From contig CAJNDF010000007.1 of assembly GCA_905221455.1 (NCBI GenBank), positions 62,001 through 126,000 on the forward strand: a stretch of DNA of 64,000 nucleotides, read 5' to 3'. The notes beneath the pieces are model-generated. The model did not search any database and was not told the DNA's origin. It was given only the letters and a program-made list of their open reading frames with translations. Below are positions 9,265-17,704 of the stretch, in pieces. The position numbers were made by a program, and so were the translations under genes. The stretch is from a bacterium (GTDB taxonomy: Bacteria > Bacillota > Bacilli > Lactobacillales > Streptococcaceae). Numbering within the stretch: the stretch's first letter is position 1; each line of letters opens with the position of its first letter.

Positions 9265-9876
9265 TTAAAGCATTTTGTTGTAGAATTCAACGACAAGTGC
9301 TTCGTTGATTTCTGGGTTGATTTCGTCGCGTTCTGGCAAGCGAGTCAATGAACCTTCTAATTTTTCAGCGTCGAATGATACGAATGCTGGACGTCCAAGA
9401 GTAGCTTCTACTGCTTCAAGGATAGCTGGAACTTTCAATGATTTTTCACGAACTGAGATCACTTGACCTGGAGTTACGCGGTATGATGGGATATCAACGC
9501 GTTTTCCGTCAACAAGGATGTGACCGTGGTTTACGAATTGACGTGCTTGACGACGAGTAGTCGCAAGACCAAGACGGTAAACAACGTTATCCAAACGACG
9601 TTCCAAAAGAAGCATGAAGTTGAAACCTAGGATTCCGCCTTTGATTTTTGTAGCTTGTACGAACAAGTTACGGAATTGTTTTTCACCTACACCGTAAGTG
9701 AAACGAAGTTTTTGTTTTTCAGCCAATTGCAAACCGTATTCTGACAATTTAGAACGGTTGTTTGGTCCGTGTTGTCCTGGTACGTAGTTACGACGTGCCA
9801 ATTCTTTACCTGTACCTGTAAGTGAAAGGCCAAGGCGACGAGCTTGTTTCCAAGATGGTCCTGTATAACGTGACAT
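9265..9876 (-). CDS. rpsD: 30S ribosomal protein S4
   Basis: 203 aa, full length. [16 protein letters not shown] is the S4 start. The S4 RNA-binding domain at about residues 92-150 includes [35 protein letters not shown]4 binds 16S rRNA early in small-subunit assembly and in many bacteria represses its own mRNA. RBS AGGAGG lies 8-9 nt before ATG. The gene stands alone, with its own promoter, a roughly 150-nt leader and a terminator. Confidence 0.98.
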   Translation of the reverse strand: MSRYTGPSWKQARRLGLSLTGTGKELARRNYVPGQHGPNNRSKLSEYGLQLAEKQKLRFTYGVGEKQFRNLFVQATKIKGGILGFNFMLLLERRLDNVVYRLGLATTRRQARQFVNHGHILVDGKRVDIPSYRVTPGQVISVREKSLKVPAILEAVEATLGRPAFVSFDAEKLEGSLTRLPERDEINPEINEALVVEFYNKML

Positions 9877-10029
9877 GTGAATGTCCTCCTGATATAAATA
9901 ATATTTCGGTGGAAATAGTCACTTAGAAAGCCCTGATTCGTGCAGATGCCCTTCGCCTAAACAGCCAAGGTTACTTATCATAAGACACCTGTTGACGAGC
10001 TTCATGCTTTCCTGCTGATATTTCACACA
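9877..10029 (-). promoter_or_regulatory. Long 5' leader of rpsD, candidate S4 autoregulatory RNA
   Basis: The predicted start near 10029 leaves about 150 nt before the rpsD ATG with no ORF of note. S4 autoregulates its mRNA in Bacillus and E. coli through structured leaders, so this is a plausible site. I did not establish a fold, so this is inference. Confidence 0.4.
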
Positions 10030-10035
10030 AAATCC

Positions 10036-10064
10036 ATTCTACCATGAATGGCTGGATTTGTAAA
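10036..10064 (-). promoter_or_regulatory. rpsD promoter
   Basis: On the minus strand TTTACA (10059-10064), a 17-bp spacer and TAGAAT (10036-10041). It sits directly after the stop codon of the histidine kinase gene. Confidence 0.65.
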
Positions 10065-10070
10065 GGGGTT

Positions 10071-11123
10071 TTAAGCTTTATTTTCACTGCCAGAGAGATT
10101 GAGAACGAGAGTAAAGGTGCTTCCGAGGCCGTACTGGCTGCTGACCGTGATTTCTCCCCCCAATTGATGGGCCAATTCACGCGCAATCGCAAGCCCTAAG
10201 CCATGACCACCTGTTTTCATGTTACGCGAAGTTTCTACACGATAAAGGCGTTTGAAAATATTCTCCAAGTCCTCTGGTGCAATGCCCTGTCCCTCATCGG
10301 TCACACTGATTGAAAGCCGGTTCTTCTCCAGCTTAGCCACCACTTCCAGCTTGGTTCCTGGAGCCGAGTATTTAAATGCGTTATTGACCAGATTCACCAA
10401 GATGCGAGAAAGCTTGGCATAATCTCCTTCAATCCGGGCAGATTCTGGGATTACCTGCAAGTGGACATCTCGCTCCTCCTGCTCAATCAAGAACTGAAAT
10501 TCACTCATACACTCAATCAAAAGCTGATCCAGAAAAATGCTGTCTTTGCTAGTCGTCTCCGCCTGATTTCTAGCTGTGTTTAGGGTCAAAAAATTCAACT
10601 CTTCAACCAGTTTATTGAGTCTTTCCGTCTGACGCCCAATGGTTGCTAGATAATGCTCCTGTTCTCCTTCCTTGATAACCCCATCCAAAATCCCTTCTAC
10701 CGTCGCTTGAATCGAAGTAATGGGAGTCTTGATATCATGCGATAACTGGGCAATCATTAAGCCCTTTTCTCGTTCGCTTTCTTCCAAGGAATCAAAGGTC
10801 GCCTGCAAATCATGGGACATTTCATTGAAGGCTTGCCCTAACTGCTGAAATTCTGCAGGCCCTTGAACCTCCAGATTTGCAGGGAAGTCCTTGTCCGCTA
10901 CTCGCTTGGCATGTTCCTTAAGTTTGGCCAATGATGTAAAGACTGGCGACAGGAGAAAGAGACTAATCCCAGCACCGACAAAACTTGCGATTAAAGTCAT
11001 GCCAATCAAGAAATAAATTTCTCTTTGCTCAATTAACATGCGCTGGATAGCCCAAAAAACCACGATAATCGTTAGGAGTGTTGAAATGATATACCCCACT
11101 AAAATATAACTTTTTAATTTCAT
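10071..11123 (-). CDS. Sensor histidine kinase (TCS08-type, HK08)
   Basis: 350 aa. Two membrane helices at about residues 6-28 and 36-60 enclose almost no extracellular loop, so it is an intramembrane-sensing type. A HAMP region runs to about 110. The phospho-acceptor motif LSHDIKTPITSIQ puts His at about 128. The ATPase part shows NLVNNAFKYS (N box), DEGQGIAPEDLENIF (G1) and GGHGLGLAIA (G2). Its start overlaps the response regulator stop (TAATG), so the two are translationally coupled. By position next to a PavB-type adhesin gene it corresponds to pneumococcal TCS08. The ligand is unknown from sequence. Confidence 0.88.
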   Translation of the reverse strand: MKLKSYILVGYIISTLLTIIVVFWAIQRMLIEQREIYFLIGMTLIASFVGAGISLFLLSPVFTSLAKLKEHAKRVADKDFPANLEVQGPAEFQQLGQAFNEMSHDLQATFDSLEESEREKGLMIAQLSHDIKTPITSIQATVEGILDGVIKEGEQEHYLATIGRQTERLNKLVEELNFLTLNTARNQAETTSKDSIFLDQLLIECMSEFQFLIEQEERDVHLQVIPESARIEGDYAKLSRILVNLVNNAFKYSAPGTKLEVVAKLEKNRLSISVTDEGQGIAPEDLENIFKRLYRVETSRNMKTGGHGLGLAIARELAHQLGGEITVSSQYGLGSTFTLVLNLSGSENKA

Positions 11124-11818
11124 TAACTACCTCGTGCTTTCTCAATTTTGTAGCCCAAGCCCCAGACGGTTTTGATAGTAGGCGTTTCTGCACTGGCATG
11201 TTTAGCCAACTCCTGTCGAAGAGCATGGATATGAACATTCAAGGTATTGGTATCATCCACATAGTCTTCTTGCCAGACCTTTTCATAGAGATCTGTCTTA
11301 GAGAAAACCCGCTCTGGATTGCTGGCTAAAAGCCATAGAAGTTCGAAGGATTTGACTGTCAAATCAAGCGCCACATCTCCAACTTGAACCTCATGGCTAT
11401 CGTGATTCATCCGTAAATCCCCAAGGCTGACGACTTCTGTCTCACCTCCACGATGAAGGCGACGCAAGATATTGTGGACACGCAAAACCAGCTCACGAGG
11501 GCTAAAGGGCTTGGCAATAAAGTCATCTGCCCCCAAGCTCAGACTATAAATCTTGTCCTGCTCGCTTGTCTTAGCCGTAATAAAGAGAAAAGGCTGATCC
11601 GGAGATTGATACTGAACTTCGCTAATCAAATCATAACCATCCATCCGAGGCATCATGATATCTGTAATAATCAAATCAATCGCTTTTCGCTTGAAGATTT
11701 CCAAGGCCTCTACTCCATCATGAGCCACCAAAACCTGATATCCCGCCTGAACCAGATAGCGTTGATGAATATCTGTGATTTCTACCTCGTCGTCAACGAG
11801 TAAAATTGTCTTTCCCAT
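11123..11818 (-). CDS. OmpR-family response regulator (TCS08-type, RR08)
   Basis: 231 aa from the ATG at 11818 (MGKTILLVDDEVEIT), which has AAAGGAGAG upstream; the longer frame from 11866 adds a leader covering the promoter. The receiver domain shows DD near residue 9-10, the phospho-Asp in LIITDIMMPRMDG near 52, and TAKT and K in FIAKPFSP near 104. A winged-helix DNA-binding domain (about 130-228) contains VWGLGYKIE. It is followed immediately by its kinase. Two direct repeats next to its own promoter suggest autoregulation. In pneumococcus TCS08 is reported to control pavB, the next gene upstream here. Confidence 0.9.
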   Translation of the reverse strand: MGKTILLVDDEVEITDIHQRYLVQAGYQVLVAHDGVEALEIFKRKAIDLIITDIMMPRMDGYDLISEVQYQSPDQPFLFITAKTSEQDKIYSLSLGADDFIAKPFSPRELVLRVHNILRRLHRGGETEVVSLGDLRMNHDSHEVQVGDVALDLTVKSFELLWLLASNPERVFSKTDLYEKVWQEDYVDDTNTLNVHIHALRQELAKHASAETPTIKTVWGLGYKIEKARGS

Positions 11819-11856
11819 CTGTCTCTCCTTTGAAAAAAACAGTGCTATACCACAAT

Positions 11857-11899
11857 AGTATAACACTATTTTAATCGCTTTACGAACATTCTAATCGCT
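11857..11899 (-). promoter_or_regulatory. Response regulator promoter with 20-bp-spaced direct repeats
   Basis: On the minus strand AGCGATTAGAAT (11888-11899) and AGCGATTAAAAT (11868-11879) are 20 bp apart centre to centre, two helical turns. They are followed within 5 bp by a -10 TATACT (11857-11862). No good -35 is seen. Tandem repeats in the -35 position suit an OmpR-type activator, most simply the regulator encoded just downstream. Confidence 0.6.
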
Positions 11900-11941
11900 A
11901 TCTGAATTTTTCAAATCCTAGATAGAAAGTCTGTAGCTAGA

Positions 11942-14170
11942 CTAGTCATTTTCCTCTTTTTTAGCTTTCAAACCAAGACCACCTAACAGTCCAGCCAAGG
12001 CGAGTCCAAAGAATCCAAGAGTAGCCATTGAGGTTTGGGCTTCACCAGTATATGGAAGCATGTCTTTTTGGTCTTTCATTTGATCAGCCATCATTGGACT
12101 TGACACCTTGTTATTAGCTGCCATCTTGCCTTCATCAGACATTTTGCTTGGGGTTGCTGGAGCTTGGTCTTGCTTCATGCTTGGTGTTGTCATAGGCTGG
12201 CTAGCATTCATGGTTTTGTCCTGCTCTTTGTTAGGCATCATCTTATCCTGACTAGCAGCTGACATTTGAGATTTCATCTTAGACGCATCTTGATGACTAT
12301 TCATCATTGGAGCCGGCATAGTTGAACCATTAGAAGATGGGACGAAGCCTGATTGCATCGGAGTAAGAGACTGATGTCCATTCAAGTTTACTGTCAAATC
12401 CTTAGTCGCTACAAGGTTGCTCAAGTCTGCTTTGCCATCTTTTGCACCGTACACTTTGATAGTAGCTTTATAGCTTTGTGTACCGTTTTGTTTCAACAAG
12501 TCTAACAAATCTTTGTCAGATTTGCCTTGAGTACCGGCCAAATCTACTTCGTAGAAGTAAAGGCCTTTGCCCAATTTTTCTACTGGTGGAAGAGCAGGAT
12601 TTTTAGCAGAACCGTTATCTGACCATGGAGCCTTGTCAGAAGCTTTCAAAATCAAACGAGTTAACATACCGTCTCCGGCGAAGAATTCGTATGGGATGAC
12701 TTGGTTGACACCTGCTGTGAATGGGCCTGGGAAGTTAGCTTTGTCCAAGTAAGAAGCTGGGACGTCTACTGTGTCTTTGGTATTGTCGGCTACGCCTTTT
12801 TGTACTTCGGCTGGAGTGGTTAAGCCGTTCAAGTTGACATCCAAATCCTTAGTCACTACGAGATTTGTCAAATCGGCCTTGCCGTCTTTTGCACCGTACA
12901 CTTTGATAGTAGCTTTATAGCTTTGAGTGCCGTTTTGTTTCAAGAGGTCAAGAAGCTCTTTATCAGATTTTCCTTGAGTGCCAGCCAAATCCACTTCATA
13001 GAAGTAAAGGCCTTTGCCCAATTTCTCTACTGGTGGGAGAGCTGGATTTTTAGCTGAACCGTTGTCTGACCATGGAGCCTTGTCAGAAGCTTTCAAGATC
13101 AAACGAGTCAACATACCGTCACCTGCGAAGAATTCATATGGAATGACTTGGTTGACACCGGCTGTAAATGGACCTGGGAAGTTAGCTTTGTCCAAATAAG
13201 AAGCTGGAACATCTACTGTGTCTTTGGTATTGTCGGCTACGCCTTTTTGAACTTCAGCTGGTGTAGTTAAGCCATTCAAGTTAACATCCAAACCTTTAGT
13301 CGCTACGAGATTATTCAAATCTGCCTTGCCATCTTTCGCACCATACACCTTAATGGTAGCTTTGTAGCTTTGAGTGCCGTTTTGTTTCAAGAGGTCAAGT
13401 AAGTCTTTATCTGATTTGCCTTGAGTGCCTGCCAAGTCCACTTCGTAGAAGTAGAGGCCTTTGCCCAAGTTTTCTACTGGTGGGAGAGCTGGATTTTTAG
13501 CTGAACCATTATCTGACCAGGGGGCCTTGTCAGAAGCTTTCAAGATCAGGCGTGTTAACATACCGTCACCAGCGAAGAACTCGTATGGGATGACTTGGTT
13601 GACGCCCGCTGTGAATGGGCCAGGGAAGTTGGCCTTATCCAAGTAAGTGGCTGGAACGTCTACTGTGTCTTTGGTATTGTCTGCCACACCTTTTTGCACT
13701 TCGGCTGGAGTAGTTGCTGGTTGAGCTTCACTTGCTTCACGGTCTTGTCCAGAGACTACAGGAACAGGATTTGTCGCAGGTTTAACCGCATCTTCTGTTT
13801 CTTTCTTAGACTCTGGTTTTGCTTGCACTTCTTCTTTAAGTGCTACTACTTGGTCTTTAGCAGCTACATCCGTTTTTTCTGGAGAGCTTGTAGTATCCAA
13901 GCTTGCTTTAGGTGCTGACTCTGCCTGTTCTGAAGGAAGAGCTACATCAACTGCTTTCTTGAGAACCTCTGCTGGTAAGTCGCTCTTTTCACTCACTGAA
14001 GCAGCGTCTGGTACGACTTGAGCAGGGGTTGGATTGACCACATCGGCACGCACAGAACTTGGTTGCCCAACTAGGACAAAGAAGCCACTAGCCACAACAA
14101 CTGAGGCAACACCGACACTAAGACGGCGAATAGACCAGCGAGTATATCTTTGATTTGGATTGAATTTCAT
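11942..14170 (-). CDS. pavB: PavB-type SSURE-repeat surface adhesin
   Basis: 742 aa cell-wall-anchored protein. The N-terminus carries a YSIRK-like signal (RWSIRRLSVGVASVVVASG). Residues about 45-150 are a Pro/Lys/Ala-rich spacer. Three near-identical SSURE repeats of 149 aa start near residues 153, 302 and 451 (TPAEVQKGVADNTKDTVDVP); SSURE domains bind fibronectin and plasminogen in pneumococcal PavB. A Met/Gln/Ser-rich linker (about 600-700, some 17 Met) precedes the sortase signal LPYTGEAQ, a hydrophobic helix and a KKEEND tail. Repeat number varies between strains in this family. It lies upstream of the two-component genes that probably regulate it. Confidence 0.9.
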   Translation of the reverse strand: MKFNPNQRYTRWSIRRLSVGVASVVVASGFFVLVGQPSSVRADVVNPTPAQVVPDAASVSEKSDLPAEVLKKAVDVALPSEQAESAPKASLDTTSSPEKTDVAAKDQVVALKEEVQAKPESKKETEDAVKPATNPVPVVSGQDREASEAQPATTPAEVQKGVADNTKDTVDVPATYLDKANFPGPFTAGVNQVIPYEFFAGDGMLTRLILKASDKAPWSDNGSAKNPALPPVENLGKGLYFYEVDLAGTQGKSDKDLLDLLKQNGTQSYKATIKVYGAKDGKADLNNLVATKGLDVNLNGLTTPAEVQKGVADNTKDTVDVPASYLDKANFPGPFTAGVNQVIPYEFFAGDGMLTRLILKASDKAPWSDNGSAKNPALPPVEKLGKGLYFYEVDLAGTQGKSDKELLDLLKQNGTQSYKATIKVYGAKDGKADLTNLVVTKDLDVNLNGLTTPAEVQKGVADNTKDTVDVPASYLDKANFPGPFTAGVNQVIPYEFFAGDGMLTRLILKASDKAPWSDNGSAKNPALPPVEKLGKGLYFYEVDLAGTQGKSDKDLLDLLKQNGTQSYKATIKVYGAKDGKADLSNLVATKDLTVNLNGHQSLTPMQSGFVPSSNGSTMPAPMMNSHQDASKMKSQMSAASQDKMMPNKEQDKTMNASQPMTTPSMKQDQAPATPSKMSDEGKMAANNKVSSPMMADQMKDQKDMLPYTGEAQTSMATLGFFGLALAGLLGGLGLKAKKEEND
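12374..13714 (-). repeat. Three 447-bp SSURE-encoding tandem repeats
   Basis: Three consecutive 447-bp units, in phase with the reading frame, encode the 149-aa SSURE domains of the PavB-type protein. Differences are mostly synonymous. Units two and three are the closest in protein sequence. Copy number can change by recombination. Confidence 0.9.
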
Positions 14171-14232
14171 AGGATTCTCCTTAGAGTTTTTCTTTATTTG
14201 ATGACTCTAGTATAATCTCCTAAAATTAAAAA

Positions 14233-14266
14233 GGATTAAGAAAAAGTTAAAATTTTTCTTAAATCC
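14233..14266 (-). promoter_or_regulatory. Inverted repeat upstream of the pavB-type promoter
   Basis: On the minus strand GGATTTAAGAAAAA, a 7-nt spacer and TTTTTCTTAATCC (14233-14245 and 14253-14266). It lies upstream of a -10 TATACT near 14210. A candidate operator for the adjacent two-component system. TTTAAG followed by TTTAAC also loosely resembles the CiaR TTTAAG-N5-TTTAAG site, but with 6-nt spacing. Confidence 0.45.
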
Positions 14267-14285
14267 CTCTTATAAAATACTTATA

Positions 14286-15302
14286 TTAATTAAATCCATA
14301 AACAGATTTGGTGATTTGATAGACGACATTGGAAAGTTTGCGAGCAGGCAAGACGGAGTGTTTGGTCAAACGGCTGAGCATGGTCTTGCGGATAGCTTGA
14401 AAGACCTCTGGATTTTCCTGCTGAATATAGATCCACAGCTCCCGTTTTTTTGCCAGATGCTCCGCTGTTCCTGCTCGATTGAGCAGGGCACTGGAAATAA
14501 CTGTCGTAATCTCAATATGATTCAGCAGATATTCTCGCATTTTTGGGTGGCTTACTTTGGACAAATCAAGCTGGTCTACCAAGAGTCTATTGACCTTGAG
14601 TTGCTGGTCAATTCGCTTAATCATCACTTGCTCATTGACAGACTGGTCCTCACGCCCAATCAAATAACGATAGAAATCGACAGGCAAATAGTACATGGTC
14701 TTAACCTGCTGAAGGGGGGTAAAAACAAAGAGATTATCGACATAAAAAGTATGCTCAGGCAGTTGGAACTGACTCTCTCGCAACAAATCTGTCCGGTAAA
14801 TCAGCGAGTGCATCATGATATACTGACCTTTTGAGAAATTTCCGACCTGGTCCCAGCCAAAAATCTGCTGGACAGGCAAGACTGACTCATAACTCATACT
14901 CTTCTTACGAGACTGACCTTCCTTTTCATAGACAAAATTGGTCACAAAGGCATCCACCTCTTGCCCTTCACTCTCTAGTTCTTGCAAGGTTTCCAAAATT
15001 TTCAGATAAGCACGAGGATCCACCCAGTCATCACTATCAACCACTTTAAAATAACGCCCAGAAGCCTCCTCCAAGCCACGATTGACAGCACCGCCATGGC
15101 CCTTATTTTCCTGATAAATGGCTCTCACAATGTTAGGATACTTGCTGGCTAAACGCTCAGCGATTTCCTGAGTTTGGTCCTGAGACCCATCATTGATAAT
15201 CAAAATCTCAACTTGCTCACCACCAATCACTAGCGACTCCACGCAGTAATGAAGATAGGCCGCAGTATTATAGCTAGGAATGGCGATAGACAATAACTTC
15301 AT
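14286..15302 (-). CDS. Family 2 glycosyltransferase
   Basis: 338 aa. The GT-A fold start KLLSIAIPSYNTAAYLHYCVESL is followed by IINDGSQDQTQEIA (residues about 35-48) and the metal/nucleotide-binding KVVDSDDWVDP (about 88-98). It transfers a sugar from a nucleotide donor; acceptor and linkage cannot be told. No membrane helix is obvious. It lies about 115 bp downstream of the PavB-type gene's start region and is transcribed in the same direction. Whether it glycosylates a surface protein or teichoic acid is open. Confidence 0.82.
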   Translation of the reverse strand: MKLLSIAIPSYNTAAYLHYCVESLVIGGEQVEILIINDGSQDQTQEIAERLASKYPNIVRAIYQENKGHGGAVNRGLEEASGRYFKVVDSDDWVDPRAYLKILETLQELESEGQEVDAFVTNFVYEKEGQSRKKSMSYESVLPVQQIFGWDQVGNFSKGQYIMMHSLIYRTDLLRESQFQLPEHTFYVDNLFVFTPLQQVKTMYYLPVDFYRYLIGREDQSVNEQVMIKRIDQQLKVNRLLVDQLDLSKVSHPKMREYLLNHIEITTVISSALLNRAGTAEHLAKKRELWIYIQQENPEVFQAIRKTMLSRLTKHSVLPARKLSNVVYQITKSVYGFN

Positions 15303-15333
15303 GATCTACTCCTTTAGGGGACTGATTTTTTCT

Positions 15334-15487
15334 TATACTCAATGAAAATCAAAGAGCAAACTAGGAAACTAGCCGCAGATTGCTCAAAGTACAGCTTTGA
15401 GGTTGCAGATAAAACTGACGAAGTCAGTAACTATACGCACGGCAAGGCGACATTGACGTGGTTTGAAGAGATTTTCGAAGAGTATTA
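15334..15487 (-). repeat. BOX element, A-B-C type
   Basis: On the minus strand it reads boxA (TACTCTTCGAAAATCTC, with the GGCAAGGCGAC stretch used in BOX typing on the complement), one boxB (TTACTGACTTCGTCAGT) and boxC (ending TTTTCATTGAGTA). BOX elements are short non-autonomous repeats of pneumococcus and relatives. It lies between the glycosyltransferase start and trkA. Confidence 0.85.
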
Positions 15488-15590
15488 CTCTCTCTTGTCA
15501 CTTCTTTCTATTCTACCATAAAGTCCAGATTTTGAAGGACTTTTACTAGAATACAAGGGTTTCTGGTCTCTATTTGCTATCTTGGACATC

Positions 15591-15611
15591 AAAAAAGAGG
15601 GAATTTCCCTC
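15591..15611 (-). terminator. Terminator of the trkH-trkA operon
   Basis: On the minus strand GAGGGAAATTCCCTC followed by TTTTTT, directly after the trkA stop codon. Confidence 0.85.
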
Positions 15612-15612
15612 C

Positions 15613-16278
15613 TTACGAATTTAACTCTGCTAAGTCATCTAGATACTGGTTATTGATAACCGCCAAGATATAGGCATCTGCTTTCAAGAGGTCATTGGGC
15701 CCAAACTGGACATCCAGTTGTGAATTTTCTTGTTCACGAAATCCTAGGACATTGAGGTTGTATTTGCCACGTAGATCTAGCTGACTCAGGCTTTGACCAG
15801 CCCAAACACTAGGAATTTTCATCTCTACGATAGACACATTTTTATCCAGCTGAAAGACATCAACATTGTTATGAAAGAGAATGGTCTGCGCTAGGGACTG
15901 GCCCATTTCATACTCAGGTGAAATCACCGAGTCAGCACCGATTTTTTCCAGTACCTTCTTGGCTGTCTGGCTTTTGACCTTGGCAATAACCCTTGGTACA
16001 CCCAAACTCTTACAATGCATCACTGCAAGCACACTCGACTCTAGATTTTCCCCTGTTGCCACTACAACCGTATCACAGGTATCAATTCCAGCGGTTCTGA
16101 GGAGTTCCTCATCTGTAATATCACCCACAACTCCACGCGCTAAAACTGGCTCAAATTGATTGATACGCTCGGCGTGGTCGTCAATGGCAATAATATTCAT
16201 ATCTTGCTTGGCAAGGGCCTTCAGAACACTACTCCCAAAAATCCCCAAGCCTAAAATTCCAATCGTACGATCTGACAT
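15613..16278 (-). CDS. trkA: Potassium uptake regulatory subunit TrkA/KtrA
   Basis: 221 aa from the ATG at 16278, which has AAAGGAAG upstream and lies 14 nt after the trkH stop. The RCK N-domain carries the Rossmann motif GILGLGIFGSSV and the acidic strand end AIDDH. The C-terminal TrkA_C domain starts near residue 140. It forms the cytosolic gating ring that binds NAD(H)/ATP or, in pneumococcus, cyclic di-AMP in the related CabP. It works with the pore protein encoded just upstream. A longer frame from 16299 overlaps trkH and is less likely. Confidence 0.9.
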   Translation of the reverse strand: MSDRTIGILGLGIFGSSVLKALAKQDMNIIAIDDHAERINQFEPVLARGVVGDITDEELLRTAGIDTCDTVVVATGENLESSVLAVMHCKSLGVPRVIAKVKSQTAKKVLEKIGADSVISPEYEMGQSLAQTILFHNNVDVFQLDKNVSIVEMKIPSVWAGQSLSQLDLRGKYNLNVLGFREQENSQLDVQFGPNDLLKADAYILAVINNQYLDDLAELNS

Positions 16279-16291
16279 CGTTCTTCCTTTC

Positions 16292-17671
16292 TTATCCAAT
16301 ACTAATATCTGCTTTCATATACTGAATCAAATCTTTCTTATCAGGCTGGTAATCCGCTAGACTAACCAGCAAGGTCAAGGGACCGATACGGCCGATAAAC
16401 ATGAGCACCATGACAATGCTTAGGGCTAGCTTGCCCAATTCTGGTGTCAAATTTGCCGTTACCCCAACTGTCGCAAGAGCTGAAATGGTCTCAAACATGA
16501 GATAAATAAATCGCGGCGTTCCTTCTGCCGTAATTCCAAGCAACATCAAACCCAACAAGAAGGTCATCAAAAAGATAATGAAGACACTAAAGGATTTTTG
16601 GACTGTTCGAGTTTCAATGGTTCTCTGCGCAACATTGGCATGAGGCAAGCCCAGCAACTCACTACGAGAAAAAACCAACAAGACAAAGAAGGTCGTAATC
16701 TTGAGCCCCCCAGCCGTTCCTCCAGGCGCTCCACCCAAAAACATCTGTAAGATATAGATAAACAAGGTCACAGGCCGAGCTTGGGTGTAGTCAATAGAGG
16801 CAAAGCCAGCCGTTCTCATGCTGACGGTTTGGAAAAAGCTAACCAAAACTTTCTCTGGGACACTGAGATTGCCAATCGTTCCTGGATTGTGCCACTCTGT
16901 AAAGAGTGTGGATACTGTCCCAAACAGCAAAATCCCTGCGGTCAAGAAGAGAACCAGCTTGGTGTGGAAACGCAGACGGCGTTTTTTCTTCTTGCCTAGC
17001 TGGGTTGCCAAGTCAAACCAGACCATAAATCCAAGACCACCTGTGATAATTAAGGCAGCAATGACCAGATTGATTAAGGGATCCGTCTGAAAAGCCACTA
17101 AACTGCTACTGCCGAAATTATCAAAACCAGCATTACAAAAGGCTGAAATGGCTAGAAAGATAGAGGTAAAAATGCCTCGTCCCCAGCCAAACTCAGGAAT
17201 AAAACGAAAACTTAGTAGAAAGGCACCCAAGCCCTCCACCAGAAAAGTCGTTAAAAAGATAGACCGTATAAAAGCTCTCAGCGAACGAGTCTCCCCGTAA
17301 CTAAAACTCTCCTGAATGGTTTCACGACTGCGAAGACTGAGCTTCTGCTTCCCCTGAATATAAAAGACCCCGATAAAGGTCATGAGGCCCAGACCACCAA
17401 TCTGTATCAAGAGCATACAAATCAGCTGCCCCCAGACATTATAGGTGGTAGCTACCGGTTGCGTAAAAAGTCCCGTCACACAGACCATGGACACCGTCGT
17501 AAAAAGATGGTCAAAATAAGTGGCCTGCGAACCACTAGCCTGGACAAAAGGCAGACTCAAAAGGAGAGAACCTATAAAAATAACTCCAGCGAAACTTAAA
17601 AAGATGCGACGAGCAGGCGAAAGTCCGCCAAAGACCCTTTCAAGTTTTTTCACAAATAATTTGAATAACAT
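16292..17671 (-). CDS. trkH: Potassium uptake pore protein TrkH/KtrB
   Basis: 459 aa multi-spanning membrane protein with about ten hydrophobic segments and four filter-like loops (for example VCVTGLF, NAGFDNFG, RTAGFAS and ATVGVT), as expected for the SKT superfamily K+ transporters. It begins MLFKLFVKKLERVFGGLSPARR. It is the first gene of a trkH-trkA operon with the gating subunit. In pneumococcus this pair is the c-di-AMP-regulated TrkH/CabP potassium system; that assignment is by homology. Confidence 0.92.
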   Translation of the reverse strand: MLFKLFVKKLERVFGGLSPARRIFLSFAGVIFIGSLLLSLPFVQASGSQATYFDHLFTTVSMVCVTGLFTQPVATTYNVWGQLICMLLIQIGGLGLMTFIGVFYIQGKQKLSLRSRETIQESFSYGETRSLRAFIRSIFLTTFLVEGLGAFLLSFRFIPEFGWGRGIFTSIFLAISAFCNAGFDNFGSSSLVAFQTDPLINLVIAALIITGGLGFMVWFDLATQLGKKKKRRLRFHTKLVLFLTAGILLFGTVSTLFTEWHNPGTIGNLSVPEKVLVSFFQTVSMRTAGFASIDYTQARPVTLFIYILQMFLGGAPGGTAGGLKITTFFVLLVFSRSELLGLPHANVAQRTIETRTVQKSFSVFIIFLMTFLLGLMLLGITAEGTPRFIYLMFETISALATVGVTANLTPELGKLALSIVMVLMFIGRIGPLTLLVSLADYQPDKKDLIQYMKADISIG

Positions 17672-17704
17672 ACATCCATTGTACCATAAAAAGAAGGATA
17701 GGAG

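Noticed and set aside
12567..13646. Three identical plus-strand 61-aa frames, 447 bp apart
   Set aside because: They are antisense shadows of the SSURE repeats, with no ribosome-binding sites.
15334..15487. The three BOX copies were first considered RUP insertion-sequence relics
   Set aside because: The GGCAAGGCGAC stretch and the boxC end (TTTTCATTGAGTA) fit BOX modules A, B and C; no RUP-type ends were seen.
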